Assembly (NCBI GenBank): GCA_938023905.1
Contig: CALJCO010000093.1
Location: 1-40,222 of the forward strand
Source: an uncultured Collinsella sp.
Lineage (GTDB): Bacteria; Actinomycetota; Coriobacteriia; Coriobacteriales; Coriobacteriaceae
Direction of reading: 5' to 3'
DNA: 40,222 bases
Within the stretch, counting starts at the first letter, position 1, and the number at the start of each line of letters is the position of its first letter. This document shows positions 7,187-13,916 of the stretch, one piece after another. Both the position numbers and the translations under genes were made by a program. The notes beneath the pieces were generated by a model that was not told the origin of the DNA, did no database searches, and worked only from the letters and a program-made list of their open reading frames with translations.

Positions 7187-8674
7187 CTAGAAAGCAATCT
7201 CCTTGGCCCACTTGTCTGTGTCGATCTCCATGAACTGCGAGCGAATGAAGTTCTTCTTGAGGTCGAACGGGACCGTGCAGTCGAAGATGGCCTTGCAGGC
7301 GATGCCGTGCTCGCGGATCGTGGGGTCGAACGCGGGGTCGTTGGACGGATCGAGCACGTGGCAGTGGCAACCGGGGATGGTGATGAGGTCCACGTCGGCC
7401 TGGAAGCGCGTGGTCATGGCCCACATCACGTCGCTCATATCGAAGATATCGACATCCTCGTCAACAAGGATGACGTGCTTGAGCTCGGAGAATGCCGAGA
7501 AGGCGAGCATGGCGGCGTTGCGCTGACGGCCCTCGTCATTTTTGCTCGACTTCTTGAACTGCATGATGGCAACGAACTTGCCGCCGCCGCAGGGGGCAGC
7601 GTGGACGTTGAGCAGGCGGCCCGGGATGGCGGTCTCGACCATCTTGTAGATGGATGCCTCGGTGGGGATGCCGGCCATGGACACGTGCTCGTGCGAGGGA
7701 CCGATGCAGCTCTCCATGATGGGATTGACGCGCGTGGTGACGGCGGTGATCTTGATCACCGGGCAGACCTTGGCGCCACCGGTGTAGCCGGGGAACTCGG
7801 GCATGGCGTAGCCGTGGCCGTTGACGTCCTCGTTGATGGTCTCGTCGTGCATGAGGTAGCCCTCGAGCACATACTCGGCATTGGCGATGCACTTCTGCGG
7901 AACGGTGACGCAGTCGGCAAGCTCGACGGCGTGGCCGCGCAGGGCGCCGGCGATCTGCAGCTCGTTAAAGCCGAGCGGCGTGGTGGGCGCCTCGAAGCCA
8001 CAGCACATGTACACGGCGGGGTCCAGACCGATGGAGATGGAGATGGGCATGTCTTCGCCGCGCTGGCAGTACTCGTCAAAGAACGCGCCAAGGTGACGGC
8101 TGCCCGGAGTGATCCACATGGCGAGCTTGTCCTTGTCGACGCAGGAGAAGCGGTGGATGGTCACGTCGGACTGGGAGCCGTCGGGGCTCGTGCCATAAGC
8201 GAGGCCCATGGTGATGTAGGGGCCGCCGTCGACGGGCGTGTTGGTGGGAGCGGGAACGATCTTGCGCAGGTCAAAGCCCTCGTCGGTCGCCTTGTACACG
8301 ACCTCTTGGCAGTCGACGTGCGCACCCTCGGCGATCTGCTCGGGCGCGATCAGGTTCTCGAAGCGCTTGCCGATCTCGAGGCCCAGGTGCTCCTCGTCGA
8401 GGTCGAGCAGGGCGGCAACGCGCTTGCGGCTGGCAAGCATGCCGATGCAGACCTTGGCATCGTCAAAGCCCTTGACGTTGTTGAAGACCATCGCCGGGCC
8501 CTCTTTGGTCGGACGCATAACGGTGCCGCCGGCACCGACGCGACGATAGACGCCCGAGACCTCGGCGTCCGCGTCGACCTGGGTGTCGGTCTCGAGCAGC
8601 TGGCCCGGCATCTCGCGCAAAAAGTCGAGCGCGGAGCGCAGATCGTGGATCTGGGAAGCATCGGTAGTGGACAT
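7187..8674 (-). CDS. lpdC: UbiD-family aromatic-acid decarboxylase, LpdC (gallate decarboxylase)-like
   Basis: The 495-residue protein is a full-length UbiD enzyme. It matches what I know of Lactobacillus LpdC closely: LSGVYR-type EVSGVYRRVGAGGTV (38-52), EGPAMVFNNVKGF (58-70), SDVTIHR with R175, LEG with E271 and NED with E282 (the Arg-Glu-Glu set expected at the prFMN site), EHVSMAGIPTEASI (329-342) and DEDVDIFDM (405-413). It should remove the carboxyl group from a hydroxybenzoate such as gallate or protocatechuate, using prFMN made by the adjacent UbiX. The substrate is inferred from similarity only. The start is the ATG with AAAGGAGCACGCT upstream; the reading frame extends 43 codons further but without a site. 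A perfect hairpin at 8699-8720 lies in the leader. Confidence 0.92.
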   Translation of the reverse strand: MSTTDASQIHDLRSALDFLREMPGQLLETDTQVDADAEVSGVYRRVGAGGTVMRPTKEGPAMVFNNVKGFDDAKVCIGMLASRKRVAALLDLDEEHLGLEIGKRFENLIAPEQIAEGAHVDCQEVVYKATDEGFDLRKIVPAPTNTPVDGGPYITMGLAYGTSPDGSQSDVTIHRFSCVDKDKLAMWITPGSRHLGAFFDEYCQRGEDMPISISIGLDPAVYMCCGFEAPTTPLGFNELQIAGALRGHAVELADCVTVPQKCIANAEYVLEGYLMHDETINEDVNGHGYAMPEFPGYTGGAKVCPVIKITAVTTRVNPIMESCIGPSHEHVSMAGIPTEASIYKMVETAIPGRLLNVHAAPCGGGKFVAIMQFKKSSKNDEGRQRNAAMLAFSAFSELKHVILVDEDVDIFDMSDVMWAMTTRFQADVDLITIPGCHCHVLDPSNDPAFDPTIREHGIACKAIFDCTVPFDLKKNFIRSQFMEIDTDKWAKEIAF

Positions 8675-8698
8675 AGCGTGCTCCTTTCGGGAGAGTGT

Positions 8699-8720
8699 CC
8701 GGCGGCGGGAGTGCCGCCGG
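8699..8720 (-). promoter_or_regulatory. Intercistronic hairpin before the decarboxylase gene
   Basis: Perfect 8-bp inverted repeat CCGGCGGC/GCCGCCGG with a 6-nt loop, 25 nt upstream of the decarboxylase ATG and downstream of the transporter gene. No T run follows, so it is more likely an RNA processing or stability element than a terminator. Nearby (8758-8815) the heptamer GCACTCG occurs three times. Confidence 0.55.
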
Positions 8721-8815
8721 CTTGGTAACGTAATGGGGCCGCAGCGCTCATAGATGGGGCGCTCGGGCACTCGCAGTTCAAGCACTCGGCTAATTACAGC
8801 CAAGCACTCGACTGC

Positions 8816-10273
8816 TTACATCAGGCCAAAGAGGTGGAACCAGGCGGCCTCGACCAGCACGACGATAAAGACGACCGCAGTGAGGGGAATGCCCATGCGC
8901 ATAGCCTCTTTGGAGGTGTAGCCGCCAGCGTCCTTGCCCTCGCCGATAAGGATCGGCAGGTTATGGAACGGCAGGATGTAGTGGATGTTGATGGACGTAA
9001 AGACGATGAGCGCCACGGCGAGCGGGCTCACGCTGGAGCCGGCCGCAAAGCTGATGAACGCCGGCACGCACACACCGAGCACGGCCATGACCGAGCCCAT
9101 GAACATGTGGATGATCATGGAGAGCGCGGCGACGAGCAGGGCGAACAGGAAGATGTTCTCGGGCACGGAGCTGGGAAGCACGACATCGGCGATCCAGGCG
9201 TTCATGCCGGTGGCACCGCCCACGGAACCCACGGCCATGGCGGCCGTCAGGAACATGAGGGACTTGATGTCGACAGCGTTCCAGCTGGCAGGAGTGAGAA
9301 CCTCGCCGATGATGGGCATGGCGAGCGCGACACCGATGGCAAGTGTCACCCAGCCGATGTAATCGCCCGAGACGGTAAGCCACAGCGCGATGGCGATGAC
9401 AAGCCACACGATGGTGCGGATCTCCTTGACGGAGAGCTTGCCGAGCGCGGCCTGCTTGGCCACGATCTGCTCGCGATCGTAGACGAGCTCCTTGCTGGGC
9501 TTAAAGAGGAAGAGACCCAGGAACAGGGTGCACAGCAGCGCGACCAGCATAGGCACGCTCATGTACAGGAACCAGTCGACAAAGGACGGGCCCATGCCGC
9601 CGGCCTCGGCGCTGTACTGCGCGACGAGCGGGTTGAGCGTGGAGTCGCCCGTCAGGAAGAACATGGAGCCCGGGGCAGCAGCGGCAAACACGAGGAAGCC
9701 GAGCTTGCCGCGGTCGTCGTCACCGTAGCCGGCGGACTCGGCAATGACCGAGACGACGGCGAGGATGAGGAAGGCGCGGGGGAACGGATGCGGGATCAGC
9801 AGCGACAGCACAAAGGTGAGCGCGAAGATTGAGATGATGAGCGACTTGGCATCGCGCACGAACTTGAGCATAAACGCATAGGCGATGCGCTCGCCCAGGC
9901 CCGACTCCTTGACCGCGCTGGCGATGAGGTAGGCGCCGATGACGAGCCACATGGTGGCTTTGGTCCACGAGCTAAACGTGGAGGCGACCGTCGCCGAGAT
10001 GCTCGCGGCACCCGTGTCGTCCACGCACACCTTGAACAGAACGAGCAGCGCGCAATAGAGCAGGCCCACAAAGCCCGGCTGTGCCACGCCACACGCCCAG
10101 AACACCACCGTGGCAAGCGTCAACGCCAGACAGGTCTGACCGCCGGCCGTAAGCTCGACCGTCGAGCTCAGCTCCACCAAAGGAAGAAACTTCACCAGCA
10201 AAAAGACAACGATACCCAGCACAAAGCCAATTTCGCGCTTGGTGATCTTAAACGCCTTCTTTTCCGCTTCCAT
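8816..10273 (-). CDS. DASS/SLC13-type anion transporter, probable aromatic-acid permease
   Basis: The 485-residue protein is almost wholly hydrophobic, with about a dozen membrane segments. Two internal-repeat motifs typical of divalent-anion:Na+ symporters can be seen: TGDSTLNPLVAQ in the first half and TSINIHYILPFHNLPI in the second. Known family members carry dicarboxylates, citrate or sulfate. Lying directly upstream of the decarboxylase and prenyltransferase genes on the same strand, it probably brings in the aromatic acid or exchanges substrate for product; this is inference from context. The start is the ATG at 10273 after AAGGTGGGGAG; 17 extra in-frame codons upstream lack support. 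A terminator-like hairpin precedes it at 10327-10358. Confidence 0.82.
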   Translation of the reverse strand: MEAEKKAFKITKREIGFVLGIVVFLLVKFLPLVELSSTVELTAGGQTCLALTLATVVFWACGVAQPGFVGLLYCALLVLFKVCVDDTGAASISATVASTFSSWTKATMWLVIGAYLIASAVKESGLGERIAYAFMLKFVRDAKSLIISIFALTFVLSLLIPHPFPRAFLILAVVSVIAESAGYGDDDRGKLGFLVFAAAAPGSMFFLTGDSTLNPLVAQYSAEAGGMGPSFVDWFLYMSVPMLVALLCTLFLGLFLFKPSKELVYDREQIVAKQAALGKLSVKEIRTIVWLVIAIALWLTVSGDYIGWVTLAIGVALAMPIIGEVLTPASWNAVDIKSLMFLTAAMAVGSVGGATGMNAWIADVVLPSSVPENIFLFALLVAALSMIIHMFMGSVMAVLGVCVPAFISFAAGSSVSPLAVALIVFTSINIHYILPFHNLPILIGEGKDAGGYTSKEAMRMGIPLTAVVFIVVLVEAAWFHLFGLM

Positions 10274-10321
10274 CTCCCCACCTTTCTTGTTGGGGGCGCT
10301 CCGGATTCGCGGCCACGTTGC

Positions 10322-10358
10322 CACTTAAAAAGGGGCGCCCGTTATCGGACACCCCTTA
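10322..10358 (-). terminator. Terminator hairpin in the leader of the transporter gene
   Basis: On the minus strand AAGGGGTGTCCG and CGGGCGCCCCTT form a 12-bp stem (two G-U pairs) with a 4-nt loop ATAA, followed by TTTAAG. It is enclosed by a second inverted repeat, TTGCCAC (10318-10324) and GTGGCAA (10374-10380). Its position 54 nt before the transporter ATG allows either termination of the upstream gene or attenuation. Confidence 0.7.
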
Positions 10359-10434
10359 CGTTGCGCTGTGTTGTGGCAATACAGTCAAGCGGATTTTTTT
10401 GGATGAGAAGCGATCCCCTGGACAAAAACCATCA

Positions 10435-10481
10435 CAACATTCGACGCTTTTCCTCGTTTTCGAGATTTTCGTCGAATGTTG
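10435..10481 (-). terminator. Large hairpin after the LpdD-IDI gene
   Basis: Perfect 12-bp inverted repeat CAACATTCGACG/CGTCGAATGTTG with an inner hairpin CTCG-TTTT-CGAG. On the minus strand it is followed a few bases later by GGTTTTTG. It lies 36 nt beyond the stop of the LpdD-IDI gene and is plausibly its terminator. Confidence 0.55.
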
Positions 10482-10492
10482 CGACGGTTTGG

Positions 10493-10522
10493 ATGTGGCA
10501 ACGGGACTGTCTTTTTTCACAT
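10493..10522. repeat. Decayed R1 repeat overlapping the end of the LpdD-IDI gene
   Basis: The sequence resembles R1 copy a over its whole length, but the arms no longer pair fully. It covers the stop codon and last codon of the LpdD-IDI gene, so the present C-terminus may derive from the repeat. Confidence 0.6.
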
Positions 10523-11464
10523 AGCAAGGGCTGTGCGGATGGAGGGGACCTCCAGAGCCTCGCGGAGCCAGGGGGCCAGCTGCTCGGGGTGACCCTGCAG
10601 ATAGCCTTTGAGCTCGGAGGGCGCCACGCGGCGCACCTCCGAGATCTCCTCTTGGTTGATATGCAGCTCGCCCGGCTCAACATGGGCTACGAACACCTCG
10701 CACCATTCGCACTCGCAGCGGCCGTCGCCGTGGTCCTCGCGGTACACCACGTGTCCGAGGTGCTTGAGCTGATCGGGCTCGCGCGTGATGCCAAGCTCTT
10801 CGTTGATGCGACGTGCCGTGGCGGCCGCGACGTCTTCCCCGGGGAGCGGATGGCCGGCACAGCCATCGGCCAGCACCCCGCCCCACAGGCGTTTGAGCGG
10901 GCTGCGACGACAGAGCAGCAGGCGCGCGTCTTCGCCCTGGCCCTCGACCAGAAGCGTCAGAAATGCCTGATGCAAGATTCCCTCGCCGGTATGGGCCTCG
11001 ATGCGGTCGACGGGGCCAAGCGCCTCGCCGGTCGCGGCATCGACCGCCACGACCTCGGCGCCTGCGCCGCCCTCATCCCAGCCGGCGCGCAGAATGCGGG
11101 CTGCGGCCTCCTCGAGCGCGGCGATGAGTTCCTTGGTGGTATCGAGCATGCGCTTCAGGTCGTCCCCGCTCGCCTGTTCAACATGAAAACCCGTGCTTGC
11201 AACTACCGGCACACTAAAGCGCGTGGCCAGCGCCGCTGCGATATCGTGCGCCGGGATCTCGTCTCGATGGCACGGAACGGCCAGGATGCTCACCGTCGCC
11301 GTACGGCCGGGCTCGGGACGCGGAATGGCCTGTGCCGTGGCGCCCAGGTGCGCAAATTCCGGCGAGCAGGCGTAGACCGCCATGCCTCGCGGTGTCACCG
11401 TCAGCTGGGCCTCGAGCGCAAACTTGCCCTCGCCCACTGCAACCTTTGTCGTGTGCATACCCAT
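10517..11464 (-). CDS. Fusion of LpdD-like decarboxylase subunit and type-I isopentenyl-diphosphate isomerase/Nudix domain
   Basis: The 315-residue protein has two parts. Residues 1-125 resemble LpdD, the small third protein of gallate-type decarboxylase operons: a beta-rich start, CHRDEIPAHDIAAALA (65-80) and ASTGFHVEQ (89-97). Residues 135-303 align with type-I isopentenyl-diphosphate isomerase (IDI): EAHTGEGILH with H158 and H165, WGGVLADGCAGHPLPGE (194-210) with H205, Nudix-like RRINEELGI (218-226), Y241, ECEWCEVF with E251 and E253, and W299. All metal ligands of the E. coli enzyme are matched, but the catalytic Cys position is Ala203, with Cys202 beside it. IDI makes dimethylallyl diphosphate, a precursor for the prenyl group UbiX puts on FMN. 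The start is the ATG with AGGAGATCCC upstream. It is first in the cluster. Confidence 0.85.
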   Translation of the reverse strand: MGMHTTKVAVGEGKFALEAQLTVTPRGMAVYACSPEFAHLGATAQAIPRPEPGRTATVSILAVPCHRDEIPAHDIAAALATRFSVPVVASTGFHVEQASGDDLKRMLDTTKELIAALEEAAARILRAGWDEGGAGAEVVAVDAATGEALGPVDRIEAHTGEGILHQAFLTLLVEGQGEDARLLLCRRSPLKRLWGGVLADGCAGHPLPGEDVAAATARRINEELGITREPDQLKHLGHVVYREDHGDGRCECEWCEVFVAHVEPGELHINQEEISEVRRVAPSELKGYLQGHPEQLAPWLREALEVPSIRTALAM

Positions 11465-11505
11465 GGGATCTCCTGTCGCCCGCGATGTACCTGAGACCAT
11501 CTTCA

Positions 11506-11545
11506 CCTGTATTGCGACTATACAGGCAAGCGCAGTCTGCGACAA
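11506..11545 (-). promoter_or_regulatory. Promoter and operator palindrome of the LpdD-IDI gene
   Basis: On the minus strand, TTGTCG (11545-11540) and TATAGT (11522-11517) are spaced by 17 nt. A perfect inverted repeat CCTGTAT (11506-11512) / ATACAGG (11520-11526), with a 7-nt spacer, overlaps the -10 box, as expected for a repressor or MerR-type site. Confidence 0.55.
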
Positions 11546-11577
11546 AGGGGGCAGGCACCTGACGCATTCTGTTAGAG

Positions 11578-11604
11578 TTGCAGGGATTGAATCCCGCTTA
11601 TTAA
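11578..11604 (+). promoter_or_regulatory. Candidate promoter of the MFS gene
   Basis: TTGCAG (11578-11583) and TATTAA (11599-11604) with a 15-nt spacer, or TTAATG with 17. The odd palindrome GGGATTGAATCCC (11583-11595) fills the spacer and could be an operator. Box scores are modest. Confidence 0.35.
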
Positions 11605-11625
11605 TGCGACATTGGAGTTACAACC

Positions 11626-12861
11626 TTGACCGCCGCAACCACGCCTAAAAGTAAGTCAACCGCCGCCGCGCTCTCCCCCGCGCGCACCAAGCTCTGCCTG
11701 GCGCTGCTCGTGCTGTTGGGATTCTCGCTCGGCTGCTCCGAGTTCGTGGTCATCGGCATCGAAAGCGACCTGGCGACGGAGCTCGGCATCTCGCTTGCCA
11801 CAGCGGGCCAGCTCATCAGCGTGTTCGCACTCGTCTACGCCATCGCTACGCCAGTGCTTGCGCTCAGCACGGGACGCTTCCGCCGCTACCGGCTGCTCGT
11901 GTGCTACAGCATCGTCTTTGTGCTCGGCAACCTGGTCATGGCGTTGGCGCCCAACTTCCAGGTACTGTTTATCTCGCGCATTGTCCTGGGTTCTGTCTCG
12001 GGCGCACTGCTCGCCGTGGGCGTGACGTACATCCCCGAGCTGCTGTCCCCGCAGCAAACTTCGCTTGCCATCTCGGTGGTGTACGGTGCGTTTTCCGTGG
12101 CGATGGTCTTTGTCACTTCGATCGGCAAGTTTGTGGCCGACACGCTCGATTGGCACATGGCCATGTACGGCACGCTGACCTTTGCCGTTCTAATCTGCGG
12201 AGCGCTCGTGGCGTTTATGCCGCGCGCTGGGCAGACCGATGAGCCCGCCACCTTCCGCGAGCAGGCGGGTCTGCTACGCGAGCCGAGCATCATCACCGGC
12301 ATGCTCATCTTTTTGTTTGGCGTGGGCTCGGTCTACGTATTCTACGGCTACGTGACGCCTTATCTTGAGCAGGTGCTGGGTATGGGAACCGTTCAGGCGA
12401 GCACCACGCTTATGGCCTACGGCGTGTTCTGCCTGATCTCGAACATCCTGGGCGGATGGATCGACGCGCGTTTTGGCATGAAGGCACTGCTTGTGACGTT
12501 TGTGCTGCAGGCCGCGGCGTTACTCGGGCTGTTTGCCGTGGGCGGCACCATGCCGCTCGCGCTGGTCTTTGTCTTTAGCCTGGCGATGCTCATGTACCTG
12601 TTCTCGGTCTCATGCATCACGCACTTTATGGACGTGGCACGCAGCCGCCATCCCAAATCGATGGTACTCGCGAGCTCGGTAGAACCCATGGCGTTTAACG
12701 TCGGCATTTCGTTTGGCACCGCAGTAGGCGGCGCCGTGGTGAGCAGCGTTGGCATTGCCTACGTTGGCGCGGTTGGTGCCGCGTTCTCGCTTGTGGCCTG
12801 GGCGCTTACGCTGGTGACGATTAAGCTGGCTCGCTGGGAGCGCAAGCGAGCGAGGGCGTAA
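11626..12861 (+). CDS. MFS transporter of the drug/sugar efflux (AraJ/DHA1-like) group
   Basis: The 411-residue protein has about 12 hydrophobic segments. After a short Ser/Ala-rich cytoplasmic start, the first loop carries VVIGIESDLATELGISLATAGQLISVFALVYAIATPVLA, typical of DHA1 exporters, followed by STGRFRRYRLL between helices 2 and 3. The start is a TTG with GGAG 9 nt upstream; no ATG fits better. It probably exports small molecules or sugars; the substrate is unknown. It is divergent from the LpdD-IDI gene with 161 nt between starts, so the two share a control region, and it is followed after 51 nt by the tyrosine-phosphatase gene. Confidence 0.88.
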   Translation: MTAATTPKSKSTAAALSPARTKLCLALLVLLGFSLGCSEFVVIGIESDLATELGISLATAGQLISVFALVYAIATPVLALSTGRFRRYRLLVCYSIVFVLGNLVMALAPNFQVLFISRIVLGSVSGALLAVGVTYIPELLSPQQTSLAISVVYGAFSVAMVFVTSIGKFVADTLDWHMAMYGTLTFAVLICGALVAFMPRAGQTDEPATFREQAGLLREPSIITGMLIFLFGVGSVYVFYGYVTPYLEQVLGMGTVQASTTLMAYGVFCLISNILGGWIDARFGMKALLVTFVLQAAALLGLFAVGGTMPLALVFVFSLAMLMYLFSVSCITHFMDVARSRHPKSMVLASSVEPMAFNVGISFGTAVGGAVVSSVGIAYVGAVGAAFSLVAWALTLVTIKLARWERKRARA

Positions 12862-12912
12862 GCGCAGATGCGATACTCGAGCTCGATGATGGCGATCGAA
12901 AGGAAACCGCAT

Positions 12913-13359
12913 ATGCAACGTGTACTGTTTATCTGCCATGGGAACATCTGCCGCTCGACGATGGCTGAGTCGGTGTTTACCGAGCTCGTGCGCCGCGCTG
13001 GGCGCGAGGCGGAGTTTGTCATCGATTCCGCAGCGACCTCAACTGAGGAGATCGGCAACCCGCCGCATCATGGCACGGTCGCCAAGCTGCGCGAAGTCGG
13101 GATTCCCGTCGTTGCGCACCGTGCCCGCCAGGTGCGTCGAGCAGAGTATGGCGACTGGGATCACATTGTCTATATGGATGCTGAGAACGCGCGCGGCCTG
13201 CGTCGCATCTTTGGCGACGACCCCTACGGCAAGATTACGCGCTTGCTCGATTGGACCGAGCGCCCCGGCGACGTGGCCGATCCCTGGTACACCGGCAACT
13301 TCGATGCCACCTACCGCGGCGTACTCGACGGTTGCACTGCTATGCTCGAGCAGCTGTAA
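12913..13359 (+). CDS. Low-molecular-weight protein-tyrosine phosphatase
   Basis: The 148-residue protein shows the full catalytic pattern: the P-loop CHGNICRST near the N-terminus (residues 8-16, nucleophile Cys) and the acid motif DPWYTGNFD near residue 125. The length is normal for the family. It dephosphorylates phosphotyrosine on proteins or small molecules. Homologues often reset tyrosine kinases controlling capsule synthesis, but no kinase is next to it here. The start is the ATG after AAAGGAAACCGCAT; an in-frame start 15 codons earlier has no ribosome site. It may be co-transcribed with the MFS gene. Confidence 0.94.
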   Translation: MQRVLFICHGNICRSTMAESVFTELVRRAGREAEFVIDSAATSTEEIGNPPHHGTVAKLREVGIPVVAHRARQVRRAEYGDWDHIVYMDAENARGLRRIFGDDPYGKITRLLDWTERPGDVADPWYTGNFDATYRGVLDGCTAMLEQL

Positions 13360-13491
13360 TCGATGAAATGCAGAGTTTTTAGAGCCATAAATCGGATGAA
13401 ATGTAGAAATTTGACCTTACTCGCGCACAGCACAACGACGACAACGCCTAAGCATAGGCATAAGCGAAGTCGGAATTCCCATATACAAATC

Positions 13492-13584
13492 GAGCGTGGT
13501 TTTTCTCCCACTTTGAGCGTTCAAGTGCGCTCTAAACGGGAGAAAATCCACGCTCATTTTCTCGGCGGGAGATAATCCACGCTC
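13492..13584. repeat. Palindromic repeat with core GAGCGTGG...CTCCC and an extra half copy
   Basis: The arm GAGCGTGGTTTTTCTCCC (13492-13509) pairs with GGGAGAAAATCCACGCTC (13538-13555), with one mismatch. An inner short stem TTTGAGCG/CGCTCTAAA is present. A third related unit, GGGAGATAATCCACGCTC, follows at 13567-13584. The element lies between convergent genes and ends 3 nt before the stop of the TIGR04076 gene. Confidence 0.8.
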
Positions 13585-13586
13585 AA

Positions 13587-13916
13587 CTACTCGTCGACGA
13601 TCTCGGCAAGCCAGACGTTGAGGGTATCGACCTCGGGGCAGCAGAACTTTGCCGTACCAGGCTCGTTGCCAGGCACGGTTCCGCCATAGCGCAGGATATC
13701 GATATAGGGAAAGCCCACATGGCAGGCCATGGCGCACATCTTGCCGCGGTCTCGGTCGAAGTCAAAAACGTCGCCCGGCTTGTGACCATGGTGGCAGCGG
13801 CACGCACCTAGCTGGTCCACGCAGCTCACGCGGATACGCGGACGCTTGCCACGCGGCGCGCCGAGCGGCTTGTTCTCGCCCGCAGGCTTGACGCCGCCCT
13901 CGCCAGCATTACTCAT
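13587..13916 (-). CDS. TIGR04076 family protein, Cys-rich
   Basis: The 109-residue protein matches the small TIGR04076 family by layout: a VSCVDQLGACRCHHGHKPGDVFDF segment (long motif near residues 29-53), CAMACHVGFPYIDILRYGG in the middle and a C-terminal KFCCPEVDTLNVWL. Family function is unknown; the spaced Cys and His residues suggest metal binding. An N-terminal Lys/Gly/Pro-rich extension of about 25 residues is present. Its ATG overlaps the end of the pyridoxal-kinase gene by ATGAGTAA, so the two are translationally coupled. Confidence 0.82.
   Translation of the reverse strand: MSNAGEGGVKPAGENKPLGAPRGKRPRIRVSCVDQLGACRCHHGHKPGDVFDFDRDRGKMCAMACHVGFPYIDILRYGGTVPGNEPGTAKFCCPEVDTLNVWLAEIVDE

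Noticed and set aside
6575..8674. UbiX and UbiD as ubiquinone biosynthesis genes
   Set aside because: The decarboxylase matches the LpdC branch and an LpdD-like gene and carrier are adjacent; no other quinone genes are present.
7307..8728. A 473-codon plus-strand frame across the decarboxylase gene
   Set aside because: It lies antisense to a full-length UbiD enzyme with all motifs and has no ribosome site.
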